A DNA stretch of 5,613 nucleotides from DAONFI01 sp035403485 (lineage in GTDB: Bacteria > Planctomycetota > Phycisphaerae > SM23-33), in the NCBI GenBank assembly GCA_964536835.1, contig CAZIAZ010000076.1, positions 1 through 5,613 on the forward strand, in the 5' to 3' direction. Made by a program: the position numbers and the translations under genes. The notes below the pieces were generated by a model that ran no database searches, was not told where the DNA came from, and worked only from the letters and a program-made list of their open reading frames with translations. Of the stretch, positions 1-5,613 are shown in pieces. The stretch's first letter is position 1. Every line of letters starts with the position of its first letter.

Positions 1-362
1 TTCATTCTCAAGAATAGCCTTGAACTCCTGCCATCGAAATCGAACAACTTCGTCCAGTTCGGTCGGGCCAGCCTCTAATCGCTTTTTGAAAGATTGCTTT
101 TGCTCTTCCGAGAGTTGGGCAGGCCGACCACTGCGTGGCTGGTCGTAAAGGCCGTCTATTCCAGCGGCATTGAATCGATGAACCCAACCAGTCATCGCCG
201 ACGTCGTAAGACCTACAAGTTCGCCAGCCGCAGAAGCGGTGTTGCCCTGCAAAATATATTTCAACCCGATAAGGCGTTGACGAACTCTTGGAACATCACA
301 AGCTCGGATAAGTTTTGAAAAATTTTGGTACTCAGTTCCGTATCCAGTGTCAGTGCTCGCAT
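1..362 (-). pseudogene. IS630-family transposase, N-terminal part, frame-broken and cut by window edge
   Basis: This is the start of a DDE transposase of the IS630 (Tc1/mariner-like) group, which cuts and pastes its own element into TA targets. Reading leftward, the long frame encodes the DNA-binding helix-turn-helix region, with motifs such as RVRQRLIGLKYILQG, SAMTGWVHRFNAAGIDGLY and QPRSGRPAQLSEEQ, then EAGPTELDEVVRFRWQEF, all typical of IS630 N-termini. The catalytic DDE domain would lie beyond the left edge. That frame has no ATG, GTG or TTG start upstream of the conserved part; it opens just after a TAG. The best start is the ATG at 362, preceded by a strong GGAGG with a 5-base spacer, but it lies in another frame (MRALTLDTELSTKIF) that stops in the HTH region. 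The two frames join if one base is restored, most simply in the A5 run at 318-322 (T5 in the gene). It may be a decayed copy, an assembly error or a frameshift-expressed gene. Family call is confident; status is not. Confidence 0.8.
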
Positions 363-479
363 AATAGCCTCCATGCTAAAAACCATAAAGACTATATCGA
401 CATTTTCAGCTATTTAGTTGAATTGGTATAATATGCAGTATAAAACGATGGGTTTACTTTGCAGATAATGCCGACATTC

Positions 480-500
480 ACGGTTATTTTCTAGAACCGT
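480..500. repeat. Small perfect inverted repeat (6-bp arms, 9-base loop)
   Basis: ACGGTT at 480-485 pairs perfectly with AACCGT at 495-500 around a 9-base loop. There is no T run on either side, so it does not look like an intrinsic terminator. It could be a protein-binding site, an insertion-sequence end structure or chance. Confidence 0.3.
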
Positions 501-650
501 ATAGACAATAAACTTCAATATCTTAGGGAAGTTTAAATTTTAGATACCTGAAAATCGTATTTGTTTTCTTCTATGCCATGAATTTCCCCTGCATGTCTAT
601 AAAAAAATTAAATTTTCTATTGAATTAATATGAAAAGGCGATATACTTAT

Positions 651-674
651 GCTATATGCGTAAGCGCATACGCG
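651..674. promoter_or_regulatory. Candidate operator: TATGCG/CGCATA inverted repeat upstream of first DNRLRE gene
   Basis: TATGCG (655-660) and CGCATA (665-670) form a perfect 6-bp inverted repeat with a TAAG spacer, about 123 bases before the start codon at 794. It is preceded by GCTATATG, an octamer also found upstream of the second paralogue at 1668-1675, where another TATGCG...CGCATA pair occurs. The recurrence suggests a regulator-binding site, but no regulator gene is in the window and no promoter can be anchored to it. Confidence 0.35.
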
Positions 675-780
675 ATGTGATGTATAGTAACTCGCGAAAT
701 GTTATGGGCTTGTATTGGCTGACAGGCAAATATTGAAATTAAATCAGATATTATGGTAAAAGCCTCAAAAAGGAAATTTC

Positions 781-785
781 AGGAG
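781..785 (+). promoter_or_regulatory. Ribosome binding site of first DNRLRE gene
   Basis: AGGAG lies 8 bases upstream of the ATG at 794. Spacing and strength are good and fix this start; the peptide begins with a basic stretch and a hydrophobic signal core, as expected. Confidence 0.75.
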
Positions 786-793
786 AAATAAAG

Positions 794-1468
794 ATGAAAA
801 AACGAGAATTTATGATTGGTGCATTAATAGCTGCAATTGCGATGACTTTTGCGGCAGGGGCAGCATCTGCAACTACAGTAAATGTTACAGCAATTGATGA
901 TGTATGGGTAATAAGCAGGCAACCTGATCTCAATTTGGTATCTTATGTTGGTATGCGTGTAGGCCCCAGGGCTAACGAGGGTATAAATCGTTCGATATTG
1001 AAATTTGATCTTTCCTCGATTCCTGCAGGTTCAGTAATTACCAGCGTTAAGCTATATATATATGCAGAGAAGGCAGCTGAAAATACGACTGATTTTTATG
1101 ATGTTTACGTAGCTTCCGGCACAGGTGTGACGACATGGGATGATGCTACGGCTACCTGGAATAACACACAGAAGAATTGGACATATACGCTTGCGGAAAA
1201 TGATGATGATGTATTTGTGACTGGAGCTGGTCCGGTAAGCTGGAACATAACAACAAGTCTTTCAGCAGGTGATGTGGTAACTTTTGGCATATTGTCAAAA
1301 ATTGAAACGTCAGATACCAATCAAAGGCTCTATCTATATACTACTCGATATTCGGTTGAGAATACGCATCCTTATCTGGAAGTGACTTATGAAGCAGTTC
1401 CAGAACCGACAACTGCTGCAATGCTATTGCTTGGCGTTGGTTTTGCACGATTATTGAGAAAATTTTGA
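794..1468 (+). CDS. DNRLRE/CBM96-like domain protein with PEP-CTERM sorting signal
   Basis: A 224-residue exported protein. Residues 1-26 are a Sec signal peptide (basic MKKR start, hydrophobic core, ASA before TT as a likely signal peptidase site). The mature part is one beta-sandwich domain of the DNRLRE type. Signature pieces are DDVWV near 35, RSILKFDLSSIP at 66-77, the KLYIY strand ending at 90, TTWDDATATWNN at 113-124 and the closing strand HPYLEVTYE at 192-200. The C-terminus is a classic PEP-CTERM signal: VPEP at 202-205, a hydrophobic span about 207-219, and the basic end RLLRKF. Such proteins are processed by an exosortase and held at or released from the cell surface; the exosortase itself is not in the window. 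Domains of this type overlap the CBM96 carbohydrate-binding family, so polysaccharide binding is a reasonable but inferred role, supported by the downstream lyase. A homologous gene follows at 1770. No convincing terminator follows the stop codon. Confidence 0.88.
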   Translation: MKKREFMIGALIAAIAMTFAAGAASATTVNVTAIDDVWVISRQPDLNLVSYVGMRVGPRANEGINRSILKFDLSSIPAGSVITSVKLYIYAEKAAENTTDFYDVYVASGTGVTTWDDATATWNNTQKNWTYTLAENDDDVFVTGAGPVSWNITTSLSAGDVVTFGILSKIETSDTNQRLYLYTTRYSVENTHPYLEVTYEAVPEPTTAAMLLLGVGFARLLRKF

Positions 1469-1662
1469 GACTTGGTTGTATTTGGTAATTACGTAAGTTA
1501 GTAGTAAACAGTTATGTTAAGTTATATGTGAATTAAAGTTTTAAATACGGTTTCGATTTTGTAAAGTTATTCGTTCCCCCAATTTTTAGAGGTAGAGTTA
1601 AGAAGTAGACGATAAAAAATTTATTTTTTTGTTGCTTTTGCATATATATGGTGTATTCTTAA

Positions 1663-1697
1663 TATGCGCTATATGTATGCGTATGCACGCGCATAGC
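1663..1697. promoter_or_regulatory. Candidate operator: TATGCG repeats and CGCATA arm upstream of second DNRLRE gene
   Basis: TATGCG occurs directly repeated at 1663-1668 and 1676-1681, and the second copy pairs with CGCATA at 1690-1695 across an 8-base spacer. The octamer GCTATATG (1668-1675) and the TATGCG/CGCATA arms are shared with the block at 651-670 upstream of the first paralogue. Outer GCTAT (1668-1672) and ATAGC (1693-1697) also form an inverted pair. The block ends about 74 bases before the start codon at 1770. Probably either a shared operator or upstream DNA duplicated with the gene. Confidence 0.4.
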
Positions 1698-1757
1698 AAA
1701 TACTGACTGGCGGCATGCACAAGCAAGAGTCATTCTTATCGTTTATTTTGAAAAGTT

Positions 1758-1762
1758 AGGAG
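1758..1762 (+). promoter_or_regulatory. Ribosome binding site deciding the start of the second DNRLRE gene
   Basis: AGGAG lies one base before an in-frame ATG at 1764 but 7 bases before the ATG at 1770. Only the second spacing is workable, and it gives a signal peptide beginning MKR, matching the paralogue's MKKR. The start at 1770 is therefore preferred. Confidence 0.75.
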
Positions 1763-1769
1763 AATGGAA

Positions 1770-2363
1770 ATGAAAAGAGTCGTTATTGCTGCGATAATTG
1801 GGGCAGCGACAGCATTTTTTGCTGCCGGAACGGCATTGGCTGATACTATGAGAGTTTCGCCTAGCGATGATAACTGGTTTGCAAGCTGGGCACCGACTAC
1901 TAATTTGGGTACTTCAACTGTAGTGGGTGTAGGCCCTAATGCTAGTACTCCTACTGGCATAGCCAGAGGTGCGTTAAAATTTGATTTATCCGCAATTCCT
2001 GCCGGTTATAGAATAACCAGTGCTACGCTTTACTTGTATACAGGTTCTGCACCTGCAAGTACGACTAATTCTTATGATGTGTATACCGTATCAGGTACGG
2101 ATGCTACGACGTGGTCAGAAACTACCGCCACGTGGAATACCCCACAGGCTGGTTGGACTTATACGCTTGCCGAAAGTAGTTCGGTATCCGTGACTGCTGC
2201 CGGCTGGTATCATTGGGATATCACCGCCACTCTTACGCAGGGCGCAATTGTGACATTGGGACTTAAGGCGACAGATGAAACGAATACTACCGGGTTGTCG
2301 CAGACAGCCCAGTTTTATTCTACAAATGCCGGGATAGTACATTGCATCCTTATTTGTCTGTGA
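1770..2363 (+). CDS. Second DNRLRE/CBM96-like protein, frameshifted before its PEP-CTERM tail
   Basis: A paralogue of the 794-1468 gene; as read it gives 197 residues from the ATG at 1770. Residues 1-24 are a signal peptide (MKR, hydrophobic core, ALA before DT). The single beta-sandwich domain aligns nearly gap-free with the first protein: DDNWF near 33, GALKFDLSAIPAGY at 67-80, TLYLY at 86-90, TTWSETTATWNT at 113-124, GWTYTLAE at 128-135. After residue 188 the frame gives a nonsense end (IVHCILICL) and stops. The expected closing strand and PEP-CTERM anchor are present in the next frame to 2449. Restoring one base in the GGG run at 2331-2333 would give an intact protein of about 226 residues. 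As it stands the product would lack the last beta strand and the exosortase signal, so it could not be surface-sorted like its paralogue. Role inferred: secreted carbohydrate binding. Confidence 0.85.
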   Translation: MKRVVIAAIIGAATAFFAAGTALADTMRVSPSDDNWFASWAPTTNLGTSTVVGVGPNASTPTGIARGALKFDLSAIPAGYRITSATLYLYTGSAPASTTNSYDVYTVSGTDATTWSETTATWNTPQAGWTYTLAESSSVSVTAAGWYHWDITATLTQGAIVTLGLKATDETNTTGLSQTAQFYSTNAGIVHCILICL

Positions 2364-2449
2364 CCTATGAGGAAATTCCTGAACCGGCTACCGCCGCATT
2401 ACTGTTAGTCGGAATGGGTTGTGTAAAAGTATTTCGAAAATTTTATTGA
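2334..2449 (+). pseudogene. Out-of-frame C-terminus of the second DNRLRE gene (closing strand and PEP-CTERM)
   Basis: In the frame carrying CAT at 2345 the sequence encodes HPYLSVTYEEIPEPATAALL, then a hydrophobic span and the basic end VFRKFY, stopping at TGA 2447-2449. This matches the first paralogue's HPYLEVTYEAVPEPTTAAML...RLLRKF position by position, so it is clearly the real C-terminus of the 1770 gene, displaced by one base. It contains the PEP motif, the membrane segment and the basic tail, all well conserved, which argues for a recent mutation or a sequencing/assembly indel rather than old decay. Confidence 0.85.
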
Positions 2450-2543
2450 TATAAATACCTTTTTATTTTTTCGTCTATGGATTGAAAATGCAGATGAAAA
2501 CAAACGGTATTAAACAACAAACGCTTTATAAAAAGTGTTAAAT

Positions 2544-2602
2544 AATATCCCGATATTGTAGATATTTTGATTATTTGAAACTCTACAGTTTCGGGATATT
2601 TT
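2544..2602 (+). terminator. Long stem-loop with T-rich tail, candidate terminator after the DNRLRE pair
   Basis: The 18-base arm at 2544-2561 (AATATCCCGATATTGTAG) pairs with 2583-2600 (CTACAGTTTCGGGATATT) at 16 of 18 positions around a 21-base loop. The strongest part is CCCGA/TCGGG. The right arm is followed by T-rich DNA (TTTTGTATT). It lies about 95 bases after the PEP-CTERM stop at 2449 and well before the lyase. An intrinsic terminator is the simplest reading; the large loop and the tail interrupted by G make a repeat element or RNA structure possible too. Confidence 0.5.
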
Positions 2603-2671
2603 GTATTCTCTTTGTAAATTGAAGCATAAAAGATTTTATACGGCATGTTAGTGCTTTCTTGGTCAGCTTCC

Positions 2672-2698
2672 GTATACGCCTGAAATTGAGCGTCATAC
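2672..2698. promoter_or_regulatory. Imperfect inverted repeat upstream of the lyase gene
   Basis: GTATACGC (2672-2679) and GCGTCATAC (2690-2698) are inverted copies with one extra base in the right arm, separated by 10 bases and ending about 61 bases before the lyase start. An overlapping pair TATACGG/CCGTATA (2637-2643, 2670-2676) is also present. The arms resemble the TATGCG/CGCATA blocks upstream of the two DNRLRE genes, so a common regulator is possible but not shown. Confidence 0.3.
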
Positions 2699-2748
2699 GT
2701 TACTCATAAATGTGGGTTTCGGTTTTTAAAATCACAATAAATTTAGAT

Positions 2749-2754
2749 GAAGGA
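2749..2754 (+). promoter_or_regulatory. Ribosome binding site of the lyase gene
   Basis: GAAGGA is placed 5 bases before the ATG at 2760, and the first residues after it form a signal peptide, which supports this start. Confidence 0.6.
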
Positions 2755-2759
2755 TTATT

Positions 2760-5613
2760 ATGATTAAAGGTAAACATTTGGTGAATTATTTTACCACAAT
2801 CGTTACGGTAATGGTTCTTTTTGTCATATCGAATTTGTTTGGGGCGAATCCGTCGGATACTCAACAAGCGACTCAGCCTGTATCCGCAGAAAGTGTAAAT
2901 ACGCTTTCATGGATATGGAATATGTCAGGCCAATTAAATGGCTGGACTATTGGTCGCGCAAATTCATACGAAGTGTCATCAGAAGGCCTTAAAATAAACA
3001 CCGGGAGTGATTTTAATCTTGTTTCGCCGGCGATTAATGTCAATGCTCGGAATTACCGTTATGTTGCATTCAGAATCAAGAGTGATTTTAGTGATGATGG
3101 TGAAATATTTTTTACGCCTGAGGGGAAGACGGGCTTTTCCCAACAACTTTCGATTCCTTTTCATATAATCGGCGATAATAAATTTCATACCTATCTGGTA
3201 GATATGACTAAAAATCCGAAATGGTTAGGTCAGATTAACAGGTTGCGTCTTGATGCCGTAAGTTTGCCGGAGATAAATATACAAATCAAAGAGCTTGGCT
3301 TGCTTGAAAAGGCAGATTCGAAAGAAGAATACGTGCGGCAGTGTAATTTGGAAGGAATATTTCAGCGTTGTGCCGGGCCGTCTTCTGCGATTCACATTAA
3401 CAGTGAGGAACAATTTTTTAACGCCCTGAATCTGGACTTGCCGGGCATGGAGGCTGTCAAAGCCGCAGTTGTTGCAAAGGATTGGCCTGCCGCCAAAAAA
3501 GCCCTGTTGGAACACATGCGAAATCGTACCACGCCGCGATATATTGTCGACCGGCATGATAGGGTCAGGTATGTTGAACAGGCTAAAAAGGAGTTTCCTG
3601 GCAGTGCCATTGAAGGCGCAATAAAAAATGCCGATTTGATATGTAATCACGACTTTACGTTTGAAGGGTTCAGTCATAAATTTGATGGGCCGGTCGTATG
3701 GTACAATACAAAAAGCGGAACTTCATTTGTATATAACGCGCATCTGAACCGTATGCTTTATCTAAACGATATTGGCCGTGCATATTGGCTGACCGGCAAC
3801 AGCAAATATGCCAAGGCCGCATGTGACCTTATTGATAGCTGGATAAGTTCTTCACCGTTGCCGCCGGAAATAAGACGTACATGGTTAGGCAGACATGAAC
3901 CTGACGAAGCGTGTGCCGTCGGCAATCCTTGGGGTGGAACATTGCAAATAGGCCAACGGCTGACAAGTTGGACGGCGTTCAATGAATATTTTGTCGATTC
4001 GCCTGAAATGACTCCCGAATTTTATTATCGTTTCATGGTCAGTCTGCTGGAACAGGCGCGTTATATGTATGCTATCGAGAGTATGGGCTTTTGCGGCGGC
4101 AATTGGGCGATAATCGAATGTGGCGGCTTGGCGCAAGCGGCGATAATGTTCCCGGAATTCAAGGAATCTTCCGAGTGGTATTCAAAAGTCAAACAATTAA
4201 CCAAGTTGCAGATGTTGGAAACGGTTTTTCCTGATGGCGTACAGGTTGAGAGGTCACCAGGCTACCATACGTGGTGCTATACCCAATTCAATAATTTATT
4301 GTTATTGGCGACCTTGAATAATGTTGAGTTGCCGAAAGGTTTTGCTCAGACGGTTAAGGCAATGTATGAATATCTTCACTACAAAATTGCCTATCCAGAC
4401 CGAAAAGCTTATCCAGCCTTGGCGGACGGCAGTGGTGTTATTTGGTGGAGTAACAATAATAAAGTTTATGACAGGCTGACAGGGCTAAATCTGTCCAATT
4501 TCTGGAATATAGGTTTAGAACCTTATGAAGCGCTGAAGAAATTTGAAAAAACTACGCCGCCGTATACTTCGACCGAATTGACGTCGGCCGGCTTTTACAT
4601 GATGCGGTCAGGCTGGGGCGATAAGGAAAGATTCCTTCTTTTTGACTGCGGTCTTCCGTCTACTGCCGGCGGCCATTACCACAATAGTGCGATGAACGTC
4701 GATATTTACGCATTCGGCCGGCCTTTGATTGTCGACCCTGGTATAAGAGGCTATAATGACTACAGTTATCTGGACTATTATCGTCGCGTAAGGGCACATA
4801 ATATAATCGAGTTTGCCAGCGAGGAAAATCGTCAAGACCCGAAGCTCATACGCTGGTTACGGTCGAAAGATTTCTGCTTTGCCGAGGGAACAGTTGCATG
4901 TCTATCCGGTTCAACTATGACCAGAAAGGTCTTGTTTGTCGGCGGTGATTATTGGGTTGTCGATGATTTTGTACGCATCGGTTCTTCGTTCTGGAATCCC
5001 TGCGTGACACGTGCCTATTGGCATTTGAATTCCCAATCAGTAGTCGTCGACGGCCAACAGGTTCAATTAGCTTCCGCCGATGACGAAGGGTATACGCGAC
5101 GCAGTTGGAAGGGCGGGAATGGCAGGGATTTGTCATTCTATACCGATGATGCGAATACCGGCAATATATTACTCATACCTGATGGTAAAATCGACCGCTT
5201 TACATTATGCAACGATACGCCGTGCTACGGCTATGTTGCCAGTTATCGTCAGATAGCTGCGCCGCCGTCAGATATGGGCATTCGCTATGCGACGCTGCTG
5301 TATCCGTTTGAAGGTACGAAGCGGCCGGATGTTTCCTTCAAGGACGGTGTGGTCAAAATCGGTCAAAATCGCGAAGGCCTCTATATGCGTAAAGGCGAGA
5401 GGACCGATGGTGACTGTGCCTTCGTCGGTAAAGAAGATGGAGCGATTAATCGCATACTTCTGGTCGCCGGCAGCCGTGTATCTGACGCGGTTCAACTCGA
5501 CGTTTTTGCCGATTTCATGATTGTGACGCGGCAGGGCGAGTCGCTGGATATACAGTTGATGGAAAGTTCGTCCAAAAAAGTCAATCGAATAGAGCTGTCT
5601 GGATTACAAGGCG
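2760..5613 (+). CDS. Secreted heparinase II/III-family polysaccharide lyase, 3' end outside window
   Basis: An open frame of 951 codons running off the right edge without a stop. Residues 1-30 are a signal peptide (MIKGK, hydrophobic core, LFGA). Residues about 50-186 form an extra, probably beta-rich domain starting SWIWNMSGQLNGW, possibly carbohydrate-binding; I do not recognise its family. Residues about 212-590 match the alpha-toroid of heparinase II/III lyases: the ALNLDLPGMEAVKAA helix, FCGGNWAIIECGG with N448, and ERSPGYH with Y502 and H503. From about 602 the beta-sandwich domain follows: GGHYHNSAMNVDIYAFGRPL with H639, H641 and D648, VDPG at 658-661, and RRVRAHNIIEF with H680. The N, Y and H positions are those expected of the catalytic set for beta-elimination of uronic-acid glycans, so the enzyme looks active. 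Relatives act on heparin, heparan sulfate, alginate and similar polymers; the substrate cannot be read from the sequence. It is longer than the usual 600-800 residues because of the added N-terminal domain and the unfinished C-terminus. Neighbouring DNRLRE/CBM96-like proteins may help bind the same glycan. Confidence 0.87.
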   Translation, partial: MIKGKHLVNYFTTIVTVMVLFVISNLFGANPSDTQQATQPVSAESVNTLSWIWNMSGQLNGWTIGRANSYEVSSEGLKINTGSDFNLVSPAINVNARNYRYVAFRIKSDFSDDGEIFFTPEGKTGFSQQLSIPFHIIGDNKFHTYLVDMTKNPKWLGQINRLRLDAVSLPEINIQIKELGLLEKADSKEEYVRQCNLEGIFQRCAGPSSAIHINSEEQFFNALNLDLPGMEAVKAAVVAKDWPAAKKALLEHMRNRTTPRYIVDRHDRVRYVEQAKKEFPGSAIEGAIKNADLICNHDFTFEGFSHKFDGPVVWYNTKSGTSFVYNAHLNRMLYLNDIGRAYWLTGNSKYAKAACDLIDSWISSSPLPPEIRRTWLGRHEPDEACAVGNPWGGTLQIGQRLTSWTAFNEYFVDSPEMTPEFYYRFMVSLLEQARYMYAIESMGFCGGNWAIIECGGLAQAAIMFPEFKESSEWYSKVKQLTKLQMLETVFPDGVQVERSPGYHTWCYTQFNNLLLLATLNNVELPKGFAQTVKAMYEYLHYKIAYPDRKAYPALADGSGVIWWSNNNKVYDRLTGLNLSNFWNIGLEPYEALKKFEKTTPPYTSTELTSAGFYMMRSGWGDKERFLLFDCGLPSTAGGHYHNSAMNVDIYAFGRPLIVDPGIRGYNDYSYLDYYRRVRAHNIIEFASEENRQDPKLIRWLRSKDFCFAEGTVACLSGSTMTRKVLFVGGDYWVVDDFVRIGSSFWNPCVTRAYWHLNSQSVVVDGQQVQLASADDEGYTRRSWKGGNGRDLSFYTDDANTGNILLIPDGKIDRFTLCNDTPCYGYVASYRQIAAPPSDMGIRYATLLYPFEGTKRPDVSFKDGVVKIGQNREGLYMRKGERTDGDCAFVGKEDGAINRILLVAGSRVSDAVQLDVFADFMIVTRQGESLDIQLMESSSKKVNRIELSGLQG
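5351..5370 (+). repeat. Perfect 10-bp tandem duplication inside the lyase gene
   Basis: GGTCAAAATC occurs twice back to back. Because 10 is not a multiple of three, the copies are read in different frames (VKI, then GQNR), and loss or gain of a copy would break the frame. The protein sequence on both sides still looks like normal beta-strand sequence, so the present two-copy state appears to be the functional one. Confidence 0.7.

Larger units (their letters stand above)
363..793. other. AT-rich intergenic region between IS630 remnant and first secreted gene
   Basis: No convincing gene is visible in either strand; the ATG codons present open frames of only a few codons. By position, the outer terminal inverted repeat of the IS630 element should lie in roughly the first 100 bases, but it cannot be fixed without the other end of the element. 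The region also holds a small perfect hairpin (480-500) and a TATGCG/CGCATA inverted repeat (655-670). No clear sigma-70 promoter could be assigned. Confidence 0.6.
1469..1769. other. AT-rich intergenic region between the two DNRLRE paralogues
   Basis: No gene is seen. An A/T-only inverted repeat (1614-1629, AAAAAAT TT ATTTTTT) lies mid-region; without G or C pairs it is a poor terminator and more likely simply bent or AT-rich upstream DNA. Downstream of it come repeated TATGCG motifs and an inverted repeat (1663-1697). The size and AT-richness suggest that the second paralogue has its own promoter, but no clear -35/-10 pair could be chosen. Confidence 0.55.
2450..2759. other. AT-rich intergenic region upstream of the lyase gene
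   Basis: No gene is supported. It contains the large stem-loop at 2544-2600 and, nearer the lyase, inverted repeats: TATACGG (2637-2643) with CCGTATA (2670-2676), and GTATACGC (2672-2679) with GCGTCATAC (2690-2698). The second half probably carries the lyase promoter, but a clear -35/-10 pair was not found. Confidence 0.55.

Noticed and set aside
94..318. Open frame of 74 codons on the + strand
   Set aside because: It lies antisense to the conserved IS630 helix-turn-helix coding sequence and has no ribosome binding site or recognisable motif.
427..432. Perfect TATAAT as a + strand promoter
   Set aside because: No acceptable -35 lies 16-18 bases upstream and no gene begins within 300 bases downstream; in such AT-rich DNA the hexamer is expected by chance.
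715..754. Sigma-54 or sigma-70 promoter before the first DNRLRE gene
   Set aside because: GG/GC spacing does not fit a -24/-12 element, and the -35-like CTGACA (719-724) is 24 bases from the nearest -10-like TATTAT (749-754), which is too far.
1614..1629. AAAAAAT-TT-ATTTTTT palindrome as terminator of the first DNRLRE gene
   Set aside because: It has no GC pairs, a 2-base loop and sits about 145 bases after the stop, so a stable terminator hairpin is unlikely.
2443..2646. Open frame of 67 codons on the - strand across the intergenic stem-loop
   Set aside because: It overlaps the end of the DNRLRE gene, runs through the inverted repeat, has an AT-rich residue composition and resembles no family.
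3225..3677. Open frame of 150 codons on the - strand inside the lyase
   Set aside because: It is antisense to well-conserved lyase sequence; its length is explained by the codon pattern of the true gene.
5287..5520. Open frame of 77 codons on the + strand inside the lyase
   Set aside because: The lyase frame remains open and protein-like to the window edge, with no sign of a frame change; this is an overlapping shadow.

Overview
The window is a bacterial accessory region with three secreted-protein genes on the + strand and one broken transposase gene entering from the left edge on the - strand. Tandem short proteins with an exosortase (PEP-CTERM) sorting tail, beside a large secreted heparinase II/III-type polysaccharide lyase, suggest a polysaccharide-degrading member of the Planctomycetes (Phycisphaerae-like) or the related Verrucomicrobia/Lentisphaerae. 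This placement is inferred from gene content only; no rRNA or other marker is present.

Layout: (1) 1-362, - strand: N-terminal part of an IS630-family transposase, cut by the window edge and carrying a frame break close to its start. (2) 363-793: AT-rich intergenic DNA with no gene; it should hold the outer end of the insertion sequence and the upstream region of the first secreted gene. (3) 794-1468: an intact 224-residue protein with signal peptide, one DNRLRE/CBM96-like beta-sandwich domain and a PEP-CTERM tail. (4) 1469-1769: AT-rich intergenic DNA. (5) 1770-2449: a paralogue of the first protein whose reading frame breaks at a GGG run near 2331. The C-terminal strand and the whole PEP-CTERM anchor lie out of frame, and the frame as read stops at 2363. 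(6) 2450-2759: intergenic DNA with a large stem-loop (2544-2600) and a second imperfect inverted repeat close to the next gene. (7) 2760 to the right edge: a long open frame of at least 951 codons with signal peptide, an extra N-terminal domain of unrecognised type, and a complete-looking heparinase II/III catalytic region; its stop codon lies outside the window.

Working model (inference): the small domains, tethered at the cell surface by exosortase processing, bind a polysaccharide, perhaps a uronic-acid polymer such as alginate or a glycosaminoglycan, and the lyase cleaves it. All three genes are separated by about 300 bp and each has its own good ribosome binding site, so they look individually transcribed rather than one tight operon. 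Inverted repeats with TATGCG/CGCATA-like arms upstream of each gene hint at shared regulation.
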